Origin: Mucilaginibacter flavus
GTDB taxonomy: Bacteria > Bacteroidota > Bacteroidia > Sphingobacteriales > Sphingobacteriaceae
NCBI RefSeq assembly: GCF_030409315.1
Contig: NZ_JAUFPS010000006.1
Span: 360-64,359, forward strand
Reading direction: 5' to 3'
Length of the DNA: 64,000 nucleotides
Shown here: positions 24,939-32,191 of the stretch, in pieces
How the letters are laid out: every line of letters begins with the position of its first letter
How positions within the stretch are numbered: position 1 is the stretch's first letter
Notes under the pieces: generated by a model
What the model was told of the DNA's origin: nothing
The model's input: only the letters and a program-made list of their open reading frames with translations
The model's database searches: none
Translations under genes and position numbers: made by a program

Positions 24939-26186
24939 ATGATGTTATTATATACGATAGGCATACGGTTATATTTTGTTGTCATTTATGTGGCTTCGCT
25001 GTTTAATCAAAAAGCAAGCCAATGGATAAACGGACGAAAAAATCAACAGTTTATACGTATAAATAACTGTATTTGGTTTCATTTTGCTTCCTTAGGCGAG
25101 TTTGAACAGGGCCGCCCTATCCTGGAAGCACTCAGAACCCGGCATCCGGATAAAAAAATAGTGGTTAGCTTCTTTTCCCCATCGGGATATGAGGTGCGCA
25201 AAAATACCCCACTTGCCGATTTTGTGTATTATTTGCCTTTAGATACCGCAAAAAATGCCACACAATTTATAGATGCCATACAACCAGAAATGGCAGTGTT
25301 TACCAAGTACGAGTACTGGTATCATTTTTTTAATCAGCTCCATAAACGCAGGGTTCCTCTTTATATAGTATCGGGTATTTTCAGACCCAAACAAATCTTT
25401 TTTAAGTGGTACGGTGGTCTGCACCGTAAAATATTAAGCTTTGTAACGTATTTCTTTTTGCAGGATGAAGCATCAAAGCAGTTATTACAAAGCATAGGCG
25501 TTACCAACACGGCTGTAAGCGGCGATACCAGGTTTGACAGGGTATGGGCCAACGCACAGCATCCAAAAGAAATCCCCGGCATTGCCCAATTTAAAAACGA
25601 CCAAAAATTATTTATAGCCGGCAGCACCTGGCCGCAAGACGAAGCACTGTTGGCTACCCTCCCTGCGTTATATCCCGATTGGAAATTCATCTTCGCCCCT
25701 CACGAAATTGGCGAAGAAAAAGTCAATAACCTGGTAAATTTGTTGCCCTCAATAACAACAGCCAGATACTCAGAGTTAATTCAAAATTCAAAATTCAAAA
25801 TTCAAAACCAGGATGCTACCACTCATCACTCACCACTCACTACTTTAATAATTGATAACATCGGCATGCTTTCATCGCTTTACGCCTATGCCGATATAGC
25901 TTACATAGGCGGTGGTTTTGGAGTTGGCATACATAATACACTGGAGGCCGCGGCTTTTGGATTGCCGGTTATATTTGGCCCCAATTATCAAAAATTTAAC
26001 GAGGCAAAACAGCTTATAACTTTAAGGGCCGGCTTTAGTATAAGTGATGTAAATGAGCTAAAAGGTATTGTTGAAACGCTGATTGGTGACGAAGCTTTTT
26101 ACAGCGTTACCAGTAAAAAGGCGGCGGAGTTTGTACGTGAGCATATTGGGGCTACCGAGGCGATTTTAGGACAGATAGATAGTTAA
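24939..26186 (+). CDS. waaA: 3-deoxy-D-manno-octulosonic acid transferase, with in-frame repeat insertion
   Basis: A 415-residue GT30 enzyme that adds Kdo to lipid A precursor at the inner membrane. An N-terminal hydrophobic anchor (1-22) is followed by FHFASLGEFEQGRPILEALR (about 48-68), with the catalytic Glu in GEFEQG. The C-terminal half has IAGSTWPQDE, FAPHEIGE and then YIGGGFGVGIHNTLEAAAFGLPVIFGPNY, the donor site. Between RYSEL and LIIDNIGMLSS the reading frame is extended by about 20 residues (QNSKFKIQNQDATTHHSP) encoded by heptamer repeats. The gene stays open across it. It is divergent from the UXS-like gene. Confidence 0.93.
   Translation: MMLLYTIGIRLYFVVIYVASLFNQKASQWINGRKNQQFIRINNCIWFHFASLGEFEQGRPILEALRTRHPDKKIVVSFFSPSGYEVRKNTPLADFVYYLPLDTAKNATQFIDAIQPEMAVFTKYEYWYHFFNQLHKRRVPLYIVSGIFRPKQIFFKWYGGLHRKILSFVTYFFLQDEASKQLLQSIGVTNTAVSGDTRFDRVWANAQHPKEIPGIAQFKNDQKLFIAGSTWPQDEALLATLPALYPDWKFIFAPHEIGEEKVNNLVNLLPSITTARYSELIQNSKFKIQNQDATTHHSPLTTLIIDNIGMLSSLYAYADIAYIGGGFGVGIHNTLEAAAFGLPVIFGPNYQKFNEAKQLITLRAGFSISDVNELKGIVETLIGDEAFYSVTSKKAAEFVREHIGATEAILGQIDS
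25779..25843 (+). repeat. Two heptamer repeat tracts inside waaA
   Basis: Four tandem copies of ATTCAAA (25780-25807) are followed by a short spacer. ACTCATC-ACTCACC-ACTCACT comes next (25821-25841), a second degenerate 7-bp array. Both are intergenic-type short tandem repeats but are located inside the coding region, encoding a polar insert between conserved segments of WaaA. Confidence 0.85.
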
Positions 26187-26250
26187 CGCACAAGATACGA
26201 TACGACATATTCAGCGGGTATAAACAAATATAAAACTTACGCCGATGACA

Positions 26251-26418
26251 GGTAGCTCCTACGGAGCACAGGCGCATATCTGTTTTACTGTGCTACAAAC
26301 GGGTAGCCGCTACGCGGCAAGCTGCTTGTATAAATTAATGGCTGTATGCCGCATAGCGGCTACCTGTTTGTAGAAAAACACGCCTTCCCTACGCGATGCC
26401 GCATAGCGGCTACCTGTG
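26251..26418. repeat. REP-like palindromic repeat cluster
   Basis: The arms 26293-26319 and 26347-26373 are 27-bp inverse complements with two mismatches (core GGTAGCCGCTAYGCGGCA). A third copy of one arm (ATGCCGCATAGCGGCTACCTGT) is repeated exactly at 26396-26417. A preceding unit at 26251-26268 (GTAGCTCCTACGGAGCAC) shares CTACGGAGC with the cloverleaf repeat at 16235. The cluster occupies the spacer between waaA and the hydrolase gene. The rest of this 310-bp gap shows nothing coding. Confidence 0.85.
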
Positions 26419-26496
26419 TAGTCATAAAGGCTGTGGCCTGTTCCCGTTTATTATGCATACCAACACCTCAAAATATTTTTTCTTATTATTGCCCCA

Positions 26497-27306
26497 ATGG
26501 GTTTTTTACAACTGCCCGGCCTGGGCAAAGTGCATTTTCATGAGTATGGTACAGGAACAAAGCCGATATTGGCTTTTCACGGATATGGCATGTTGGGTAA
26601 CCAGTTTAGGGTATTGGAGCAGTCGTTATTACCCCGATATCATTTTTACGGGTTTGATCACTTTTTTCATGGCCAAAGCAACCTGGAAGGCTGGACGGAT
26701 AAACAAATCCGGATTGGGATGGTTAAAGATCAGGTACGCCTTTATTTGCAGGAATGGTTTAAGGTTTATGGCGAGCAGCGCATTTCAATCATAGGCTATT
26801 CCATTGGTGCAAACCTGGCCCTTATATTAGTAGAAGAGTACGCCCATTTAATTGACGATTTGATATTAATGGCTCCCGATGGCCTTGCCGTACATAAAGG
26901 GTTTTATTTTTTAAGGCATCACCCTATAGGCAAATTTATTTTTAGGTGGGCCACCAAAAGTAAATGGCTGGCACCTTTTTTATTAAAAAGCGTAAAGGCA
27001 GTTGGGGTAATTGATGAGGCGCTTTACACCATAGCCTATAACGAAATTGACACCCCCAAAAAACGCCTGGATAGTTATTATACCATGAACCTGATACGCC
27101 TGCTAAAACCCGATGTGGTAAAAATAGCGGGACTTATTAATCAGTATAAAATTAAATGTTTGCTGATATTTGGTAAAGATGATCACCTGTATCCTAAAAA
27201 GGCGGCGATGCCTTTTGTAAAAATGCTGGATAATGCCGAGGTACATGAAGTAAAAATGGGCCATTGGCTGGTTACCAAAGCGCTGGATGAATATTTAATA
27301 AGTTAA
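26497..27306 (+). CDS. Alpha/beta hydrolase, first gene of carotenoid/acyl transfer run
   Basis: A 269-residue alpha/beta-hydrolase fold protein without signal peptide. FHGYGMLGNQF (about 28-38) is the oxyanion HG segment. GYSIGA (about 95-100) is the nucleophile elbow, followed by an acid in FGKDDHLY and the histidine in MGHWLVTK. All triad members are therefore visible. It is 3 bp before a PlsC-like acyltransferase, suggesting a shared lipid or ester pathway. The substrate is unknown. It could be an esterase or lipase acting on acylated carotenoid intermediates, which is inference from position only. Confidence 0.82.
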   Translation: MGFLQLPGLGKVHFHEYGTGTKPILAFHGYGMLGNQFRVLEQSLLPRYHFYGFDHFFHGQSNLEGWTDKQIRIGMVKDQVRLYLQEWFKVYGEQRISIIGYSIGANLALILVEEYAHLIDDLILMAPDGLAVHKGFYFLRHHPIGKFIFRWATKSKWLAPFLLKSVKAVGVIDEALYTIAYNEIDTPKKRLDSYYTMNLIRLLKPDVVKIAGLINQYKIKCLLIFGKDDHLYPKKAAMPFVKMLDNAEVHEVKMGHWLVTKALDEYLIS

Positions 27307-27309
27307 TTT

Positions 27310-27933
27310 ATGCTACCCACCCGCAAAACCGATTTTTGGAGTGCCCTGTTTTTACGCCTTATAAAAAGGCGGGCAAGCCGTAGTTTTAAAAAGGTAGATA
27401 TATTGCCCTTTGAAGCCAAACCCGGTCATTCGGTTTTGATGCTATGCAACCATTTTAGCTGGTGGGAAACCATTTTAACCAACATGAGCGCTGCCGATAG
27501 CCTCAAACGCCGCTGGCATGGCATGATGCAGCAGGAACAGGCAGAAAAACATTGGTATTTAAGGTACATCGGGCTTTTTTCTATCAAAAAAGGATCACGG
27601 GAGTTATTGGCTTCACTTAGTTATGCGGCACAGTTATTAAATGATCCGCTTAATATGGTGGTGGTTTGTCCGCAGGGCGAAATTCGTTCCAATCACGAAA
27701 CGTATATCACCGTTGAAAAAGGGGTTCAAAAATTAATTGAGCAAATTAAAGCGCCATGCCAGGTGGTTTATCATTGTATATTGATAGATTATTTTGAAAG
27801 CTTTAAACCCAGCGCCTACATACACCAGTTTGATTGCGGCATTGCCGGCGAATGCACTTTTGAAGAGTTAAAGCAACGGGTTAATGATTTTCATCAACAG
27901 GCGCTACAAAGCCAGATTAATATGAAACATTAA
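27310..27933 (+). CDS. PlsC-like lysophospholipid acyltransferase family protein (HX4E variant)
   Basis: A 207-residue acyltransferase-fold protein. The catalytic block reads NHFSWWET, i.e. H-x4-E rather than the standard H-x4-D. The second block is VVVCPQGEIRS (about 115-125), equivalent to FPEGTRS. It has no clear membrane span, so it is probably peripheral. A related paralogue follows after the repeat element at 27969. In carotenoid clusters of green sulfur bacteria and Bacteroidota, such acyltransferases (CruD type) acylate the sugar of carotenoid glycosides. Which of the two paralogues does so here is not decidable from sequence. Confidence 0.78.
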   Translation: MLPTRKTDFWSALFLRLIKRRASRSFKKVDILPFEAKPGHSVLMLCNHFSWWETILTNMSAADSLKRRWHGMMQQEQAEKHWYLRYIGLFSIKKGSRELLASLSYAAQLLNDPLNMVVVCPQGEIRSNHETYITVEKGVQKLIEQIKAPCQVVYHCILIDYFESFKPSAYIHQFDCGIAGECTFEELKQRVNDFHQQALQSQINMKH

Positions 27934-27968
27934 CATACCTTGTTTATTCAAGAAGCTTGATTTATTTG

Positions 27969-28068
27969 GTAGAGACGCAACATTTTGCGTCTCCAGCTGT
28001 ACAGAGTAGCTTTGTGAGCTAAATCCATTTGATTTGCACGCGGGAGATGCAAAATATTGCGTCTCTAC
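27969..28068. repeat. Paired-hairpin repeat (GTAGAGACGCAA family) inside the operon
   Basis: GTAGAGACGCAA (27969-27980) and TTGCGTCTCTAC (28057-28068) are perfect inverse complements at the two ends. Each end is also a hairpin on its own: GAGACGCAA-CATT-TTGCGTCTC (27972-27993) and GAGATGCAA-AATA-TTGCGTCTC (28044-28065). This is a known type of dispersed palindromic repeat. It separates the two acyltransferase genes, the only sizeable gap in the run from 26497 to 32026. Confidence 0.88.
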
Positions 28069-28091
28069 ATAAAATTAACGTTTATCGCTTC

Positions 28092-28712
28092 ATGGTCTAC
28101 AATCAAAGCAACTACTTCATCAACCGCGTTATTTACTACTACATTAAATGGATAGTAGGGTGGCAGTTTCATGAAGTGCTGTTTAATGATATTGAAATTG
28201 ATAAAAGCCGTTCGTTATTGCTGATAGCTAATCACTTTAGTTTTTGGGATGCGCTGATACTTCATACCGTAAACGAAAGGCTGTTAAAAAAGAAATTTCA
28301 TGTAATGGTTGATGAAAAAACGGTGCATATGCTTAAATATTTGAAATATGCCGGCGCGTTTTCGGTAAACAAAAAATCAAGGGATATCATTGAATCGATA
28401 GATCACGCGGCGGCTTTGCTGGATGTTCCAGGGAACCTGGTGCTCATCTTTCCGCAGGGAAAATTGTTTTCAAATTATGTAGATGATGTTAAGTTTGATA
28501 AGGGTGTGTTAAGGATAATGCAAAAAGCGCCTAAAAAGTTCCAATTGGTTTTTGCTTCCACATTTATTCAGTACTTTAAACATAAAAAGAGCACGGCAAC
28601 CGTTTATTTAAAAAGTGATGAAGGTAATTATACCAACATAACGGCTTTAAAAGAGGCCTACCAGCAACATTACAGCAGTTCAAAACTGCTACAAACCGAA
28701 TTTGACATATAA
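28092..28712 (+). CDS. PlsC-like acyltransferase (second paralogue, HX4D)
   Basis: A 206-residue acyltransferase-fold protein starting at MVYNQSNYF. Longer frames start inside the repeat and are rejected. NHFSFWDA gives the standard H-x4-D, and LIFPQGKLFS the second block. It is similar in length and layout to the protein encoded at 27310, indicating an old duplication. The neighbouring glycosyltransferase and CruF make a carotenoid-glycoside acyltransferase plausible. Confidence 0.8.
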   Translation: MVYNQSNYFINRVIYYYIKWIVGWQFHEVLFNDIEIDKSRSLLLIANHFSFWDALILHTVNERLLKKKFHVMVDEKTVHMLKYLKYAGAFSVNKKSRDIIESIDHAAALLDVPGNLVLIFPQGKLFSNYVDDVKFDKGVLRIMQKAPKKFQLVFASTFIQYFKHKKSTATVYLKSDEGNYTNITALKEAYQQHYSSSKLLQTEFDI

Positions 28713-28713
28713 A

Positions 28714-29802
28714 GTGACAGCAGTTATATTAATCACCCTTTTTTTCATCATCCTGCGTTTTACGGTAACCCTGTTCAACTTTATATCCGATCCTAAACTA
28801 CGCCGGGTAAGTAAACATTATACCGATAAAGTTTCTATCCTTATCCCCGCCCGTAACGAGGCCGATAATATCATCGGCCTGCTAAATTCTATTCATCAGC
28901 AGGACTACCCGCATTATGAAGTAATTGTTTTAGACGATGGCTCAACGGATAATACCTATAACATTTGCGAAGCTTTTGCTTCAAAACATCCTCAATTTAA
29001 AATTATTAAAGGCGATGAACTGCCCGCCGGCTGGATAGGTAAAAACTATGCCTGCCACCAATTGGCCCAGCAAGCTACCGGTACCTACCTGCTTTTTTTA
29101 GATGCCGATGAGCTGATACAACCCGGATTGATCAATAGCGCCGTTCACCGCATGCAGGTAAATAACCTGGGGTTACTAAGTTTATTTACCAACCAGGATA
29201 TGCCTACCCTGGGCGAAAAATTAGTGGTGCCTTTAATGCATTACATTTTACTTAACCTACTGCCATTAAAACTGGTTTCTATTGTAAAGAACCCATCTGT
29301 AGCTGCGGCCAGCGGGCAGTTTATGTTGTTTGATGCCGATACTTACCGGCAGGAACAATGGCACCGGGCAGTAAAAGATAAAGTGGTGGAGGATGTGGAA
29401 ATTATGCGGCTGATAAAAACAAAGGGATACAACGGCGAGGCTTTATTAGCCAACGGCCTCATTAACTGCCGCATGTATAAAAACTATAACGAGGCTGTAA
29501 ATGGTTTTAGCAAAAACTTTTTGGCGGCCTTTAACTACAGCGTAATTGGTTTTTTAATTTACCTAACCTTGCTTATTATTTTCCCGCTGGTACTCATCAT
29601 CACGTTGAATTTGCCGCTCATTTCGTTTGCATTCGGTCTTATTATTCTTACCCGTATCATGATTTCACTGTCATCCGGGCAAAACGCGCTTTATAATGTG
29701 ATGCTTCACCCCTTGCAAATGGCAAACCTGCTCATTATCGCGGTTTTATCCATTCAAAAACACCTAACCGGGACTACCGTATGGAAAGGGCGCCGAATTT
29801 GA
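28714..29802 (+). CDS. Family 2 glycosyltransferase, CruC-like (carotenoid glycosylation)
   Basis: A 362-residue membrane glycosyltransferase. An N-terminal membrane helix (about 3-22) precedes the GT2 domain with SILIPARNEADNI, VLDDGSTDNT and LLFLDADE (the metal-binding DxD equivalent). EDVE follows, then three C-terminal membrane helices. This layout matches CruC-type chlorobactene glucosyltransferases and hopanoid/carotenoid GT2 enzymes. I chose GTG at 28714 because it follows the preceding TAA by one base; a TTG four codons earlier is possible. The 3' end overlaps cruF by 22 bp. Confidence 0.8.
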   Translation: MTAVILITLFFIILRFTVTLFNFISDPKLRRVSKHYTDKVSILIPARNEADNIIGLLNSIHQQDYPHYEVIVLDDGSTDNTYNICEAFASKHPQFKIIKGDELPAGWIGKNYACHQLAQQATGTYLLFLDADELIQPGLINSAVHRMQVNNLGLLSLFTNQDMPTLGEKLVVPLMHYILLNLLPLKLVSIVKNPSVAAASGQFMLFDADTYRQEQWHRAVKDKVVEDVEIMRLIKTKGYNGEALLANGLINCRMYKNYNEAVNGFSKNFLAAFNYSVIGFLIYLTLLIIFPLVLIITLNLPLISFAFGLIILTRIMISLSSGQNALYNVMLHPLQMANLLIIAVLSIQKHLTGTTVWKGRRI

Positions 29803-30455
29803 GCAAGCCCTTATTAACACCCGATGCCGAACGGCAACGTAACGCCACTTTTGTAATTGTGCTTTTTCACCTGGTAGGCCTCATGGGCTTTATCGTTTTA
29901 GCATTCTCGGTACTGTTTTTAAAAATTGTGCCCTGGCATTTATTGCTCATGACGGGTATAATTATTTATAACCACAAACAGCCCCACTTAAAATTGATGC
30001 TATTCGCCCTAATCATTTTTACATTAGGTTTTTGTTCCGAATATATTGGCGTACACACCGGCTATCTTTTTGGCAATTATACCTATGGCCAAACGCTTGG
30101 CAAAAAACTATTGGATATCCCTTTACTCATAGGCATCAACTGGTTCCTGCTTATTTATTCAACCGGGGTACTGATGCAGCGCAGCCGGATAAAAAACATT
30201 TTTTTAAGAGTTATATCAGGCGCTTTGCTATTGGTCTTGCTCGATTTTTTTATAGAACCTATAGCCATCCATTTTGACTACTGGCATTGGGTAAATAACA
30301 ACATCCCCCTAAAAAACTACCTGTGCTGGTTTTTAATAAGCGGAGGCATGCTTATCATTTTTGAAAAGTTTAAATTCGAGAAGCAGAACAAAGCACCGGT
30401 TGCGTTACTTATGATGCAGTTTTTGTTTTTTATGGTGCTTGGGCTGATATATTGA
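29781..30455 (+). CDS. cruF: Carotenoid biosynthesis protein CruF-like (1',2'-hydratase family)
   Basis: A 224-residue protein with about seven membrane helices. Conserved polar residues lie in the membrane: GFCSEYIGVHTGYLFGNYTYG (about 75-95), PLLIGINWFLLIYS, and DFFIEPIAIHFDYWHW (about 154-169). These are signatures of the CruF/DUF422 carotenoid hydratase family. In known systems CruF adds water across the psi-end 1',2' double bond of gamma-carotene, creating the hydroxyl that is then glycosylated. The CruC-like gene directly ahead fits this order. Confidence 0.85.
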   Translation: MERAPNLSKPLLTPDAERQRNATFVIVLFHLVGLMGFIVLAFSVLFLKIVPWHLLLMTGIIIYNHKQPHLKLMLFALIIFTLGFCSEYIGVHTGYLFGNYTYGQTLGKKLLDIPLLIGINWFLLIYSTGVLMQRSRIKNIFLRVISGALLLVLLDFFIEPIAIHFDYWHWVNNNIPLKNYLCWFLISGGMLIIFEKFKFEKQNKAPVALLMMQFLFFMVLGLIY

Positions 30456-30463
30456 TAGATGTG

Positions 30464-30471
30464 TATCTTTG
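30464..30471 (+). promoter_or_regulatory. TAnnTTTG-type -7 box just ahead of ispH
   Basis: TATCTTTG matches the Bacteroidota -7 consensus exactly and lies four bases before the ispH ATG. If used, the transcript would begin at about the start codon (leaderless or nearly so). A chance match cannot be excluded. Confidence 0.35.
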
Positions 30472-30475
30472 CATT

Positions 30476-31327
30476 ATGGGAGCGTACAATTTAAAGGTTA
30501 CTATCGATCAGGATTCAGGGTTTTGCTTTGGGGTAGTTTATGCCATTGACATGGCCGAAGAAATCCTGGCGCAGGATGGCTACCTGTATTGCCTTGGCGA
30601 TATTGTACACAATGATGAGGAAGTAGAGCGTTTAAAAGCCCAAGGCCTGCGTATTATTGAACACGCCGAGCTGAAAGATCTGCACAACGAAAAGGTGCTG
30701 ATCCGCGCGCATGGGGAAGCTCCTGACACCTACCGCACCGCTTTAGAAAACAACATTACCCTTATTGATGCATCGTGCCCGGTAGTATTGAAACTGCAAA
30801 ACCGCATCAAAACATCGTTCGATCAAAACGAGAAGATATTGATTTTTGGCAAACACGGCCATGCCGAAGTGGTAGGCTTACAAGGCCAAACCAATAATGA
30901 GGCTTTGGTATTCCAGGATATTGCCGAACTGGACAACATGGAACTGCCGCAAAACATTACGCTGTACAGCCAGACCACCAAAAGCATGGAAAAGTTTTAC
31001 AACGTAAAAGACGAACTGATTGCCCGCGGCTACAACCTGAAAGCTAACGATACCATCTGCCGCCAGGTATCTAACCGGGATAAGGATTTGCCTAAGTTTG
31101 CTACCCGCTTTGATAAAATTGTGTTTGTATCGGGCAAAAAATCATCAAACGGGAAGGTGTTGTTTGAGGTTTGCCGCAAGCACAATCCCAATACCTATTT
31201 CATTTCCTCAACCGACGAACTGGAATTATCCATGTTTTCGCCAAATGATACCGTGGGTATAGCCGGCGCAACATCAACCCCGTTATGGCTGATGCAGCAG
31301 GTAAAAGAAGCTATAGAAAATTTATAG
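30476..31327 (+). CDS. ispH: 4-hydroxy-3-methylbut-2-enyl diphosphate reductase
   Basis: A 283-residue iron-sulfur enzyme, the last step of the MEP pathway yielding IPP and DMAPP. The three cluster cysteines are in SGFCFGV, DASCPVV and TICRQVSNR. The conserved GDIVHND, RAHGEAP, GKHGHAEVVG and GATSTPLW blocks are present. The ATG at 30476 is preferred over an upstream TTG. Its location in the carotenoid run, between cruF and crtW, suggests coordinated precursor supply, although ispH is also an essential housekeeping gene. Confidence 0.96.
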   Translation: MGAYNLKVTIDQDSGFCFGVVYAIDMAEEILAQDGYLYCLGDIVHNDEEVERLKAQGLRIIEHAELKDLHNEKVLIRAHGEAPDTYRTALENNITLIDASCPVVLKLQNRIKTSFDQNEKILIFGKHGHAEVVGLQGQTNNEALVFQDIAELDNMELPQNITLYSQTTKSMEKFYNVKDELIARGYNLKANDTICRQVSNRDKDLPKFATRFDKIVFVSGKKSSNGKVLFEVCRKHNPNTYFISSTDELELSMFSPNDTVGIAGATSTPLWLMQQVKEAIENL

Positions 31328-31357
31328 CAGCACGCTTTTTGCTGTTACTCAAATCAC

Positions 31358-32026
31358 ATGCAAAAAAGCCCGCCAAACATCGGTTTACTCATCGCGCTCA
31401 TAGTAATTGGCAGTTGGGTTACCAGCATTGCTTTATTGATGCAATGGAATTTTAGCTTTACCAATCCCCTGGTTTATTTATGCATATTGGTTCAAATGCA
31501 CCTGTACACGGGCCTATTCATCACCGCGCACGATGCCATGCATGGCACCATATCGCCCAATAAGAACATTAATAACTTTACAGGCTACCTCTGCACTTTT
31601 TTATACGCATCGTTTTGGTACCCGCAATTATATACCAAACACCATTTGCACCACAGCCACGTACATACGGCCGAAGATCCCGATTATCATGAGGGCGGTT
31701 TCTGGGCCTGGTATGTAAGGTTTATCCGTAACTACCTTTCCTTATGGCAAATTGTGGTGATGGCAGCGCTCTTCAATATTTTAAAATTGTGGATACCGCA
31801 GCAAAACCTGTTGCTGTTTTGGGTAGTACCATCGCTGCTGAGTACGTTGCAACTATTTTACTTCGGCACTTACCAGCCACACAAAGGCGAGCATGACAAT
31901 CAATACTTCGCCCGTAGTCAGCCCAAAAACCACGTGCTGGCATTTTTTAGCTGCTACTTTTTTGGGTATCATTACGAGCATCACCATTCGCCGGGCACAC
32001 CGTGGTGGATGTTGTGGAAGAGGTAG
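31358..32026 (+). CDS. crtW: Beta-carotene ketolase CrtW-like (membrane di-iron oxygenase)
   Basis: A 222-residue fatty-acid-desaturase-fold protein with the histidine boxes of carotenoid 4-ketolases: HDAMHG (58-63), KHHLHHSHVH (94-103) and HYEHHHSP near the C-terminus. The block FGTYQPHKGEHDN (about 169-181) is characteristic of CrtW. It would introduce a 4-keto group on a beta-ionone ring. With CruF and the CruC-like GT this predicts a ketolated, 1'-hydroxylated, glycosylated monocyclic carotenoid of the flexixanthin/ketomyxocoxanthin type. The product is inference. The 165-bp spacer after it holds nothing recognisable. Confidence 0.88.
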   Translation: MQKSPPNIGLLIALIVIGSWVTSIALLMQWNFSFTNPLVYLCILVQMHLYTGLFITAHDAMHGTISPNKNINNFTGYLCTFLYASFWYPQLYTKHHLHHSHVHTAEDPDYHEGGFWAWYVRFIRNYLSLWQIVVMAALFNILKLWIPQQNLLLFWVVPSLLSTLQLFYFGTYQPHKGEHDNQYFARSQPKNHVLAFFSCYFFGYHYEHHHSPGTPWWMLWKR

Positions 32027-32191
32027 ACGCGGGGCATTTAAATAGGGCAAAGGCGGACTCTTATGCCATTTCCCAACGAGGTAAAAGAGTTAGTCATTCG
32101 GAATTGCAAAATCTGCGTAGGGGTGGATAGAGTGGTTTTATCAATTTTAGCCCCGCCTCGCTACTTCAATATCGGGTTTTACTATAAGCAC

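Noticed and set aside
26346..26794. Plus-strand frames starting in the REP cluster
   Set aside because: They begin inside palindromic repeats and overlap the alpha/beta hydrolase in another phase.
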